A stretch of 64,000 nt of DNA. Origin: Streptomyces sp. TLI_146 (lineage in GTDB: Bacteria; Actinomycetota; Actinomycetes; Streptomycetales; Streptomycetaceae). Shown here one piece after another: positions 43,536 to 51,533 of this stretch; within the stretch, counting starts at the first letter, position 1; each line of letters opens with the position of its first letter. The position numbers and the translations under genes are program-made. Under the pieces are notes generated by a model that made no database searches, was not told the DNA's origin, and was given only the letters and a program-made list of their open reading frames with translations. The stretch is taken from contig NZ_PJMX01000001.1 in NCBI RefSeq assembly GCF_002846415.1, forward strand, positions 2,852,001 to 2,916,000, given 5' to 3'.

Positions 43536-44501
43536 ATGCGTAACCGCCCGCTGCTCGCCTTCCTGCTCACCGGCGCCCTCGCCACCGGTGGGCTCGGTCT
43601 CGCCGCCGCATCGGCCGACGCGTCCGCCGCCGTCGTCGACGTGTCCACGGCCGCCCAGCTGAAGTCCGCGCTCACCGCCGCCCGCCCCGGCGACACCATC
43701 CGGCTCGCGGACGGCACGTACACCGGCAACTTCAAGACGACCGTCCCAGGCACCTCGTCCGCGCGGATCACCCTCACGGGCTCGCCGAAGGCCGTACTCA
43801 GGGCGGGCGGCGGCTACGGCCTGTACCTCAACGGGGCTTCGTACTGGACGGTCCAGGGCCTCACCGTCACCGGCGGCCAGAAGGGGATCATGATGGACGC
43901 GGCGAGCGGTGTCGTCATCGACTCCGTGACCGTGCACGGCCTCGCCATGGAGGGCGTCCACTTCCGCAGGTCCAGCAGGAACGGCGTCATCAGGAACTCG
44001 CGCATCTACGACACCGGCCGGGACGGCTCGGGCATGGGCGAGGGCGTGTACGTCGGCACGGCCGGCGACCTCTCCGACCAGAGCGACCAGGTGCAGATCC
44101 TGGACAACACCATCGGCCCCGGGGTCGGCGGCGAGAACGTCGACATAAAAGAAGGCACCACCGGGGCCCGGATCGCCGGCAACCACTTCGACGGCAGCGG
44201 GCTGACCAATGCCAACTACGACGACTCCTGGGTCGACGTGAAGGGCAACAAGGTCGTGGTCGAGGGCAACACCGGCGTCCACACCCTCAACAACGGCTAC
44301 GAGACGCACACCCAGCAGCCCGGCTGGGGCTGCGGCACCGTTTTCCGCTCCAACACGTCGGATCTGAGCGACTCCCCCGGCTCGCTGCGGCTCGCCGTCA
44401 ACGTGACCAACTACAGCGCGAGCGGCTGCCCGGCCACCGTCTACAGCAGCAACACCGTCACCGGCGGAAGGGGGCTGACCAACATCCCGGTCACCCCGTG
44501 A
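43536..44501 (+). CDS. Secreted right-handed beta-helix protein (polysaccharide lyase-like)
   Basis: 321 residues; ATG at 43536 with CGGAGGA upstream. The signal peptide is roughly residues 1-32 (LLAFLLTGALATGGLGLAA). The mature protein shows the repeating short strands of a parallel beta-helix (VQGLTVTGGQKGIMMD, VVIDSVTVHGLAMEGVHF, GVIRNSRIYDTG, VQILDNTIGPG, ARIAGNHFDGSG). It begins with the TAAQLKSALTAARPGDTIRL motif of pectate-lyase-like proteins. Catalytic residues cannot be assigned, so it may bind or cleave pectin, alginate or a related polymer. It has its own strong promoter and terminator. Confidence 0.87.
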   Translation: MRNRPLLAFLLTGALATGGLGLAAASADASAAVVDVSTAAQLKSALTAARPGDTIRLADGTYTGNFKTTVPGTSSARITLTGSPKAVLRAGGGYGLYLNGASYWTVQGLTVTGGQKGIMMDAASGVVIDSVTVHGLAMEGVHFRRSSRNGVIRNSRIYDTGRDGSGMGEGVYVGTAGDLSDQSDQVQILDNTIGPGVGGENVDIKEGTTGARIAGNHFDGSGLTNANYDDSWVDVKGNKVVVEGNTGVHTLNNGYETHTQQPGWGCGTVFRSNTSDLSDSPGSLRLAVNVTNYSASGCPATVYSSNTVTGGRGLTNIPVTP

Positions 44502-44524
44502 CGGCCATCCCTACCCGGAGAACG

Positions 44525-44563
44525 ATGTAAGGCCCGCCCCCCAATGGGGAGCGGGCCTTACAT
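44525..44563. terminator. Strong bidirectional terminator
   Basis: Perfect 13-bp arms ATGTAAGGCCCGC (44525-44537) and its complement (44551-44563), extended by CCCC/GGGG with one mismatch and an AAT loop, then TTT on the plus strand. It lies between the convergent beta-helix and rpsA genes. Confidence 0.9.
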
Positions 44564-44593
44564 TTCGGCTATCTACCGACCGGGGTCAGAGCG

Positions 44594-46102
44594 TCAGCTC
44601 TGGCCGCCCGCCAGCTTCTCGCGCAGGGCAGCCAGGGCCTCGTCCGACGCCAGGGCGCCGGAGTTGTCGTCCGACTCCGAGGAGTACGAACCACCCGAGA
44701 TGCCGGCACCGGCGTTGCCACCGGCGGCCGGGGCAGCAGCGCCCTCGGCAGCGGCGGCCTCGTCGGCCTCGCGGGACTTGATGACCTGGGCCTGGTGCTG
44801 CTCGAAGCGCTGCTGCGCCTCGGCGTACTGGCCCTCCCACGCCTCGCGCTGGGTCTCGTAGCCCTCGAGCCAGTCGTTGGTCTCGGGGTCGAAGCCCTCG
44901 GGGTAGATGTAGTTGCCCTGGTCGTCGTAGGACGCGGCCATGCCGTACAGGGTCGGGTCGAACTCGACCGACGCCGGGTCGGCACCGAAGGACTCGTTGG
45001 CCTGCTTCAGGGACAGCGAGATCCGGCGACGCTCAAGGTCGATGTCGATGACCTTGACGAAGATCTCGTCGTTGACCTGGACGACCTGCTCCGGGATCTC
45101 CACGTGGCGCTCGGCCAGCTCGGAGATGTGGACCAGGCCCTCGATGCCCTCGTCGACGCGCACGAACGCACCGAACGGAACGAGCTTCGTGACCTTACCC
45201 GGGACGACCTGACCGATCTGGTGCGTACGGGCGAACTGCTGCCACGGGTCCTCCTGCGTCGCCTTCAGCGACAGGGAGACACGCTCGCGGTCCATGTCGA
45301 CGTCGAGGACCTCGACGGTGACTTCCTGGCCGACCTCGACAACCTCGGACGGGTGGTCGATGTGCTTCCAGGAGAGCTCGGAGACGTGGACGAGACCGTC
45401 GACGCCACCCAGGTCCACGAAGGCACCGAAGTTGACGATCGAGGAAACGACGCCGGAGCGGACCTGACCCTTCTGGAGGGTGGTGAGGAACGTCTGACGG
45501 ACCTCGGACTGGGTCTGCTCCAGCCAGGCACGGCGGGACAGGACCACGTTGTTGCGGTTCTTGTCCAGCTCGATGATCTTGGCCTCGAGCTCCTTGCCCA
45601 CGTAGGGCTGGAGGTCGCGGACGCGGCGCATCTCGACGAGGGAAGCCGGCAGGAAGCCACGGAGGCCGATGTCGAGGATGAGACCACCCTTGACGACCTC
45701 GATGACGGTACCGGTGACGATGCCGTCCTCTTCCTTGATCTTCTCGATGGTGCCCCAGGCACGCTCGTACTGAGCGCGCTTCTTCGAGAGGATCAGGCGG
45801 CCTTCCTTGTCCTCCTTCTGGAGAACCAGGGCCTCGATCTCGTCGCCGACCTTGACGACCTCGTTCGGGTCGACGTCGTGCTTGATCGAGAGCTCGCGGC
45901 TCGGGATGACACCTTCGGTCTTGTAACCGATGTCGAGCAGGACCTCGTCCCGGTCGACCTTCACGATGACGCCGTCGACGATGTCGCCGTCGTTGAAGTA
46001 CTTGATCGTCTCGTCGATCGCGGCGAGGAAGGCTTCCTCGTTACCGATGTCGTTGACCGCAACCTGCGGGGTGGTGGCGGTGGTCTCGGTGCTGCTCGTC
46101 AT
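44594..46102 (-). CDS. rpsA: 30S ribosomal protein S1
   Basis: 502 residues with four S1 RNA-binding repeats (about residues 35-105, 122-190, 208-277 and 293-365). Examples are GDIVDGVIVKVDRDEVLLDIGYKTEG and GQVRSGVVSSIVNFGAFVDLGGVDGLVHVSEL. Actinobacterial S1 has four repeats against six in E. coli; the C-terminal 130 residues are acidic, Ala/Gly/Ser-rich and likely disordered. S1 helps the 30S subunit bind mRNA. GGAG lies about 11 bases before the ATG. Transcription starts about 190 bases upstream from a consensus promoter. Confidence 0.98.
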   Translation of the reverse strand: MTSSTETTATTPQVAVNDIGNEEAFLAAIDETIKYFNDGDIVDGVIVKVDRDEVLLDIGYKTEGVIPSRELSIKHDVDPNEVVKVGDEIEALVLQKEDKEGRLILSKKRAQYERAWGTIEKIKEEDGIVTGTVIEVVKGGLILDIGLRGFLPASLVEMRRVRDLQPYVGKELEAKIIELDKNRNNVVLSRRAWLEQTQSEVRQTFLTTLQKGQVRSGVVSSIVNFGAFVDLGGVDGLVHVSELSWKHIDHPSEVVEVGQEVTVEVLDVDMDRERVSLSLKATQEDPWQQFARTHQIGQVVPGKVTKLVPFGAFVRVDEGIEGLVHISELAERHVEIPEQVVQVNDEIFVKVIDIDLERRRISLSLKQANESFGADPASVEFDPTLYGMAASYDDQGNYIYPEGFDPETNDWLEGYETQREAWEGQYAEAQQRFEQHQAQVIKSREADEAAAAEGAAAPAAGGNAGAGISGGSYSSESDDNSGALASDEALAALREKLAGGQS

Positions 46103-46298
46103 GTGGGAAAGGGCTCCGGTACGGACATGAAGTCGTAGGTACTGCTACGCCGAGAGCCCGTATCGCCTCTGCAGAAGCCGGACAGCCTAGGAAGCGCCCG
46201 TCCCGGCGAACCGGGGGCGCCTCGAATACCGAGGGGACATACAACAGTGGGAGCGCGCCTGCTAGGTCTGAGGTGCGCAGGCTCGCAGCGCAACTTGT

Positions 46299-46327
46299 AG
46301 CATACGGGGGCAGCCGGACAGGGTCAA
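46299..46327 (-). promoter_or_regulatory. rpsA promoter
   Basis: On the minus strand: TTGACC (46322-46327), 17 bases, TATGCT (46299-46304), a near-consensus HrdB promoter. The predicted start near 46292 leaves an untranslated leader of about 190 bases before rpsA, long enough for S1 autoregulation. The rest of the 371-base gap up to the methyltransferase start shows nothing else I can name. Confidence 0.8.
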
Positions 46328-46473
46328 TGCGCGAAGGCGCACACCCGGGGCGGATCCCCGCAATCCCGGCACAACTTAGGTTCTCCGAGGCCACGCAGGC
46401 CCATGCCGGCCCCAGCAGAACGAGGCCGCGCAGCGGCGCTCGCGCTTCTGCGCAAACTACAACGACGGGCACG

Positions 46474-47292
46474 ATGATCCAAGAGTACGAGGCCGAATAC
46501 GAGCCCGATGCGACGCGGCGTGACACCGACGAAGCGGAGAGCAGCCGGGCCAGCCGCGGGTGGTGGGACCGGAACGCCGACGAGTACCAGAGTGACCACG
46601 GAGCGTTCCTGGGGGACGACCGTTTCGTCTGGGGCCCCGAGGGGCTGGACGAGGCGGACGCGGCCCTTCTCGGACCCGTGGAGTCCCTAAAGGGACTGGA
46701 CGTCCTGGAGATCGGTGCCGGGGCGGCCCAGTGCTCGCGCTGGCTGGCCGCCCAGGGCGCCCGGCCGGTCGCCCTGGACCTCTCGCACCGCCAGCTCCAG
46801 CACGCGCTGCGCATCGACGGCGGGGCGGTCCCGCTGGTGGAGGCGGACGCGGGGGCGCTCCCGTTCGCGGACGGCTCCTTCGACCTGGCGTGCTCCGCCT
46901 ATGGGGCGGTCCCGTTCGTCGCCGACCCGGTGCGGGTCTTCCGCGAGGTCCGACGGGTGCTGCGGCCCGGCGGGCGCTGGGTCTTCAGCGTCACCCACCC
47001 CATCCGCTGGGCGTTCCCGGACGAGCCGGGCCCGGAGGGGCTGAGCGTGGCCGCGTCCTACTTCGACCGCACGCCGTATGTGGAGCAGGACGAGGCCGGG
47101 CGCGCGGTGTACGTCGAGCACCACCGGACGCTGGGCGACCGGGTGCGGGACGTGGTGGCCGGGGGCTTCCGGCTGGTGGACCTGGTCGAACCGGAGTGGC
47201 CCGCCTGGAACACGCAGGAGTGGGGCGGCTGGTCCCCGCTGCGGGGCAATCTGATTCCGGGCACGGCGATTTTCGTGTGCGAGCGGGATTAG
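46474..47292 (+). CDS. Class I SAM-dependent methyltransferase
   Basis: 272 residues from the ATG at 46474 (MIQEYEAEYEPDATRRD); longer in-frame options run through the rpsA promoter. The Rossmann motif I is LDVLEIGAGAAQCSRWL near residue 75, motif II ends near PVALDLSHRQL, and the post-motif segment is FDLACSAYGAVPFVADP. The C-terminal part (SVTHPIRWAFPDEPG) fits a small-molecule methyltransferase of the UbiE/COQ5-like type. The substrate is unknown. It is transcribed divergently from rpsA. Confidence 0.88.
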   Translation: MIQEYEAEYEPDATRRDTDEAESSRASRGWWDRNADEYQSDHGAFLGDDRFVWGPEGLDEADAALLGPVESLKGLDVLEIGAGAAQCSRWLAAQGARPVALDLSHRQLQHALRIDGGAVPLVEADAGALPFADGSFDLACSAYGAVPFVADPVRVFREVRRVLRPGGRWVFSVTHPIRWAFPDEPGPEGLSVAASYFDRTPYVEQDEAGRAVYVEHHRTLGDRVRDVVAGGFRLVDLVEPEWPAWNTQEWGGWSPLRGNLIPGTAIFVCERD

Positions 47293-47427
47293 CCCGTACG
47301 CGGGCGGGCGCGTGTGCACGGGGGGGTAATGGGATCAGCGGAGGTTACGCGGCGGGCCTGAGATGGCGGCCAGGGTCGGCCGCCGCCCCGGCAGCGGCCT
47401 CACCTCACCCCCACCAGTAATACAAAC

Positions 47428-47449
47428 CCACAAACCAGCTGGTCTGTGG
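47428..47449. promoter_or_regulatory. 22-bp imperfect palindrome upstream of hrpB
   Basis: CCACAAACCAG / CTGGTCTGTGG, centred between 47438 and 47439, with 10 of 11 positions paired. It follows an unusually AT-rich stretch (AGTAATACAAACCC). Likely an operator for an unidentified dimeric regulator of the helicase gene. Confidence 0.5.
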
Positions 47450-47493
47450 ACGACCGGAAACGCGGCCGGGCCGGGACGTACGAAACTGTGGTC

Positions 47494-50112
47494 GTGATCC
47501 GAACCGACGCGATCGAGCGTCTTCCCGTACGCCATGCCGTGCCCGAGCTGCTGAGCACACTCGACGGGCACGGCACGGCGGTCCTGTCCGCGCCCCCGGG
47601 CACCGGCAAGACCACGCTGGTGCCGCTGGCGCTGGCCGGGCTGACCGGGGCCGGGCCACGGCGGCGGGTGCTCGTGGCCGAGCCCCGGCGGATGGCGGTC
47701 CGGGCCGCCGCCCGCCGGATGGCCTGGCTGCTGGGCCAGGAGGTCGGGGACGCGGTCGGTTTCTCCGTGCGCGGGGAGCGCCGCACGGGCCCCGGCACGG
47801 TCGTCGAAGTGGTCACCACCGGCGTTCTGCTGCAACGGCTGCAACGCGACCCCGAACTCGCGGGCGTGGACGTGGTGCTGCTCGACGAGTGCCACGAACG
47901 CCATCTGGACGCGGACACCGCGATCGCCTTCCTCGTGGACGTACGGGCCGCCCTGCGCCCGGAGCTCCAGCTGATCGCGGCGTCCGCCACCAGCGACGCG
48001 GAGGCCTGGTCGCAGCTTCTGACGGTGGCCGACGGCACGGGCCCGGCGCCGGTGGTGCGGAGTACGGGACAGGGCCACGGGGCGGCGGTCCACTACGCCC
48101 CGCCGCCCGCCGGGATCCGCCCGGCACACGGCACCTGGGTGGACCAGCAGCTGCTGCGCCACGTCGCGGCGACGGTCCGGCTGGCCCTGGAGGCGCACGA
48201 AGGGGATCTGCTCTGCTTCCTGCCGGGCACCGGCGAGATCGCCCGGACGGCCGGGATGCTGGACGGGGTGGACGCCGAGGTCCTCCAGTTGCACGGGCGG
48301 GCTCCGGCGGCGGTCCAGGACGCGGTGCTGCGGGGCGGCGAGGGGCGTCGGCGGGTGGTCCTCGCGACCTCCGTGGCCGAGTCCAGCCTGACCGTGCCGG
48401 GCGTGCGGATCGTCGTCGACTCCGGGCTGGCCCGCGAGCCGCGCGTCGACCACGCACGGGGGCTCGGCTCGCTGGCGACCGTGACGGTGTCGGACGCGGG
48501 GGCGACCCAGCGGCTGGGCCGTGCGGGCCGGGAGGCGTTCGGCACGGTGTACCGGTGCTGGGCGCCGGCCGACGACGCGCGGCGCCCGCGCTTCCCCTCC
48601 CCCGAAATCAAGATCGCGGATCTGGCGTCCTTCGCCCTGCGGGCAGCGTGCTGGGGCGATCCGACCGCCCAGGGACTGGCGCTGCTCGACGCCCCGCCCG
48701 CCGGGGCCATGGCGGCGGCCCGCTCCGTCCTCACCGCGATCGGAGCGGTGGACGCGGACGGCCGGGCCACCGAGCGGGGGATGCGGATGGCCCGGCTCGG
48801 GGTGCACCCCCGGCTGGCCAGGGCGCTCCTGGACGGCGTGGCCGAGGTGGGCGCGCGCCGGGCGGCCGAGGTGGTGGCGCTGCTGAGCGAGGAGCCGCCG
48901 AGGGAGTACGGGGACGATCTGGCGGCGGCGTGGCGCACGGCCCGCCGCGGCGGCGACGGGTACGCGGCACGCTGGCGCCAGGAGGTGCGGCGGCTGACGT
49001 CGGCGGTGACGGGGGCGGGGTCCGCGTCCACGGGGACAGGGGCGGGTCCCGCGTCGACGGCGCCGGGAGCAGGTTCCGTGTCCGCCTCTTCTTCCTCGGG
49101 CTCCGGTCCGGAAGGGCCTTTGAGGTCGGGATCGGGATCGGACGACGCCGTTGCCGGGCTGGTCACCGCGCTGGCCTTTCCGGAGCGGGTGGCGCGGGCC
49201 CGGGGTGAGGGCTCGTTCCTGATGGTGTCCGGCACCCGGGCCGAGCTGGGGCAGGGGTCCGGGCTGCGGAGTGCAGCGTGGCTGGCGGTGGCCGTGGCGG
49301 ACCGGCCGGTGCAGGCCGCTTCGGCACGCGTGCGGCTGGCCGCCGTCGTGGACGAGGGCATCGCGCGCGTGGCCGCCGGGCCATTGGGGGCCGAGGGCGA
49401 GGAGGTGCATTGGGAGGACGGTGATGTGGTCGCCCGGGAAGTGGAACGCCTGGGCGCGGTGGAGCTGTCCGTGCGGCCGTTGAAGCAGCCCGACCCCGCT
49501 CTGGTGAGGCGGGCGCTTCTGGAGGGGCTGGCGAAGGAGGGCATAGGGCTGCTGCGGTGGTCGCGGGAGTCCGGGGGGCTGCGGGAGCGGCTGGCGTTTC
49601 TGCACCGGACACTGGGCGAGCCGTGGCCGGACGTGTCGGACGGGGCACTGCTCGCCCGGGCCGAGGAGTGGCTGGAGCCGGAGCTGTCCCGGGCGCGGCG
49701 CCGGGCCGATCTGGGGAGGCTGGACGCGGGGCAGGCGCTGACCCGGCTGCTGCCGTGGGCGAGCGGCGAGGCGGCGCGCCTGGACGAGCTGGCACCGGAG
49801 CGGATCGAGGTGCCGAGCGGGTCGCGGATCAGGGTGGAGTACGGGGGTGCGCAGCCGGTGCTCGCGGTGAAGCTCCAGGAGATGTTCGGCTTGGAGGGGA
49901 CGCCGGAGGTCGCCGGAGTGCCCGTGCTCATACATCTGCTCTCCCCGGCCGGGCGCCCCGCCGCCGTCACCGCCGACCTGGCGAACTTCTGGCGGGAGGG
50001 CTACCGGGCGGTCCGTGCCGAGCTGCGCGGGCGCTACCCCAAGCACCCCTGGCCGGAGGACCCCTCGCGGGCCGAGCCGACGCGGCACACCAACGCCCGG
50101 CTCAAGCGGTGA
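47494..50112 (+). CDS. hrpB: ATP-dependent RNA helicase HrpB
   Basis: 872 residues from the GTG at 47494 (VIRTDAIERLPVR); an earlier GTG at 47446 lies inside the palindrome and is less likely. DEAH-box motifs: SAPPGTGKTTLV (I), AEPRRMAVRAAARRMA (Ia), LLDECHERH (II), SATSD (III), QRLGRAGREAFGTVYR (VI). The HrpB C-terminal domain is present (PWASGEAARLDELAPERIEVPSG). A low-complexity Gly/Ser/Thr/Ala insert of about 45 residues (encoded near 49005-49145) lies between the helicase core and the C-terminal domains. The cellular role of HrpB is poorly defined even in E. coli. Confidence 0.93.
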   Translation: MIRTDAIERLPVRHAVPELLSTLDGHGTAVLSAPPGTGKTTLVPLALAGLTGAGPRRRVLVAEPRRMAVRAAARRMAWLLGQEVGDAVGFSVRGERRTGPGTVVEVVTTGVLLQRLQRDPELAGVDVVLLDECHERHLDADTAIAFLVDVRAALRPELQLIAASATSDAEAWSQLLTVADGTGPAPVVRSTGQGHGAAVHYAPPPAGIRPAHGTWVDQQLLRHVAATVRLALEAHEGDLLCFLPGTGEIARTAGMLDGVDAEVLQLHGRAPAAVQDAVLRGGEGRRRVVLATSVAESSLTVPGVRIVVDSGLAREPRVDHARGLGSLATVTVSDAGATQRLGRAGREAFGTVYRCWAPADDARRPRFPSPEIKIADLASFALRAACWGDPTAQGLALLDAPPAGAMAAARSVLTAIGAVDADGRATERGMRMARLGVHPRLARALLDGVAEVGARRAAEVVALLSEEPPREYGDDLAAAWRTARRGGDGYAARWRQEVRRLTSAVTGAGSASTGTGAGPASTAPGAGSVSASSSSGSGPEGPLRSGSGSDDAVAGLVTALAFPERVARARGEGSFLMVSGTRAELGQGSGLRSAAWLAVAVADRPVQAASARVRLAAVVDEGIARVAAGPLGAEGEEVHWEDGDVVAREVERLGAVELSVRPLKQPDPALVRRALLEGLAKEGIGLLRWSRESGGLRERLAFLHRTLGEPWPDVSDGALLARAEEWLEPELSRARRRADLGRLDAGQALTRLLPWASGEAARLDELAPERIEVPSGSRIRVEYGGAQPVLAVKLQEMFGLEGTPEVAGVPVLIHLLSPAGRPAAVTADLANFWREGYRAVRAELRGRYPKHPWPEDPSRAEPTRHTNARLKR

Positions 50113-50200
50113 CCTGAGGGCGGGCGACCTGCTGAACGGCTGAATGGTCGACCTGCTGGACGGTGACGTGCGGCAACCCGACCCGGCCTCGCGCCCGGCG

Positions 50201-51190
50201 TCACGCGCTGACCGGCTCCGGCTCCGTGCGGGCCGTCGGGGCCGGGGTGCCGGGGCGGCGGCTGCGGGCCTCCAGCCACAGGGAGAGGGCGAGCAGTGTG
50301 GTGCCGAGTCCGAGGAAGCCCCAGGGGAGATAGGAGGTGAGCAGCAGGATCAGAGTGCGGTTCTTCTTGATCAGCGCGACCGTGTGGTCGACGTAGTCCT
50401 CGCGCATCTTCACATGACCGGAGAAGGCGGTGATCTTGTCTTGGCCGAACAGAGCCGTGGCGTTGCGGAGTTCCTCCTGGTGGATCTCCTCGCCGTTGAC
50501 CGGTCCGCCGGTCACGGGGTCGACCCAGAACATCCGCTTGGTGCTGTACCACCGGGTCAGGCCGGTCTGCTTGGCGACCTCGGGGGTGACGCCGAGGGGC
50601 ATGGCCTTGGGGAAGGGGACCCGGGTCCAGGGGATGGTCTGCTCGAAGTAGTAGACCTTGAGGCCGTGGAAGGCGACCGTGCCCTTGTAGTGGATGGGGG
50701 CGCTGGTGCGGCTCTGGGCGTCGAAGTACTCGTAGTCCCGCTTCTCGGTGAGGAACGGCCACTTGAACTCGATGCCCTCGCGCTTGACCGGGTCGCCGTC
50801 GACCATCTCGCCGGTGGCGTGGACCGGGGCCTGGCTGTGGGCGTCGTAGATATAGCGCTCGGGGTTCTTGGAGACGAACTGGCCCTTGTCGTCGAGGACA
50901 TACGTCAGGGAGTCCCAGACGACGACGTCCTTGCCCGCGGTCTTCTCGATCTTCCGGGACTCCTCGACGTTGCCCTTGAGGGTCTGCACGATGGTCACCT
51001 TGGGGACCGTCACGGACTTGAACTGCTTGTAGTCGAGGAGGGTGGCGTTCTTCGCCTCCAGGACCGTCTCCTGGTACTGGCTGGGCGAGACCTTGGCGAG
51101 CCGGGGGAAGGCATACCAGCGCAGTAGCGGGGAGAGCGCCGCGAAGAAGACGGCGAGGGCGAGCAGGATCAGGCTGGCTTTGCGTCGCAT
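50201..51190 (-). CDS. DUF3068 membrane-anchored protein
   Basis: 329 residues; ATG at 51188-51190. An N-terminal signal-anchor (MRRKASLILLALAVFFAAL) and a C-terminal transmembrane helix (YLPWGFLGLGTTLLALSLWL) bracket a large extracytoplasmic domain. The DUF3068 features VVWDSLTYVLDDKGQFV, RYIYDAHSQAPV and GLTRWYSTKRMFWVDPVTGG are seen. DUF3068 includes the PorA-like group of actinobacteria. The architecture is of an envelope protein exposed outside the membrane. The function is unknown. The SPW_0924-type gene lies 31 bases upstream in the same direction. Confidence 0.88.
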   Translation of the reverse strand: MRRKASLILLALAVFFAALSPLLRWYAFPRLAKVSPSQYQETVLEAKNATLLDYKQFKSVTVPKVTIVQTLKGNVEESRKIEKTAGKDVVVWDSLTYVLDDKGQFVSKNPERYIYDAHSQAPVHATGEMVDGDPVKREGIEFKWPFLTEKRDYEYFDAQSRTSAPIHYKGTVAFHGLKVYYFEQTIPWTRVPFPKAMPLGVTPEVAKQTGLTRWYSTKRMFWVDPVTGGPVNGEEIHQEELRNATALFGQDKITAFSGHVKMREDYVDHTVALIKKNRTLILLLTSYLPWGFLGLGTTLLALSLWLEARSRRPGTPAPTARTEPEPVSA

Positions 51191-51221
51191 GCGGCCGGCT
51201 CTCCTCTACTTCTCTGCTTCT

Positions 51222-51377
51222 CTACTTCCCGGGCGGGACGGCCCCGGGGGCGGTGGGGACGGTGGTGAGCAGGGGCTTGGGCGAGGTGGTGCCCTCGGGT
51301 CCGCCGATCGCCGTGACGGTCAGCACGATGGCGAGGGCGGCGGCGAGCCCGATGGCCGCGGCGACGAGGGCGCGCAT
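51222..51377 (-). CDS. 51-residue SPW_0924-family small protein
   Basis: ATG at 51375-51377 with GGGAGG eight bases upstream; stop TAG at 51222-51224. The peptide starts MRALVAAAIGLAAALAIVL, one membrane segment or uncleaved signal anchor, followed by GTTSPKPLLTTVPTAP, a pattern I recall from the small Streptomyces family called SPW_0924. The function is unknown. It is 31 bases upstream of the DUF3068 gene and likely cotranscribed, which suggests a membrane partner. It is shorter than common annotation thresholds, so it may be missed in automated annotations. Confidence 0.8.
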   Translation of the reverse strand: MRALVAAAIGLAAALAIVLTVTAIGGPEGTTSPKPLLTTVPTAPGAVPPGK

Positions 51378-51452
51378 GCTCGGCCTCCCGGAGCTGATGG
51401 GTCGTCAGGGTTGGGGCACCGTAGCAACGCGGGGGTGAGATGAGAACACGTG

Positions 51453-51491
51453 GGACCGCCCCCGCTGCACTTGCGGCAGCGGGGGCGGTCC
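51453..51491. terminator. Terminator after the lytic transglycosylase gene
   Basis: A perfect 16-bp inverted repeat (51453-51468 and 51476-51491) with a 7-base loop, about 45 bases past the transglycosylase stop on the minus strand. Very stable; probably bidirectional. Confidence 0.85.
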
Positions 51492-51533
51492 GGAGACGAC
51501 GCAGGCGGCGGACGGCCGCGGGAGGTGAGGTGG

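Noticed and set aside
46103..46473. tRNA or small RNA gene in the rpsA-methyltransferase gap
   Set aside because: No cloverleaf or conserved tRNA box could be drawn; the gap is explained by the rpsA promoter and leader.
47335..50088. Long minus-strand open frame opposite hrpB
   Set aside because: Low-complexity Pro/Arg/Gly/His sequence with no family resemblance; hrpB on the other strand has all helicase motifs.
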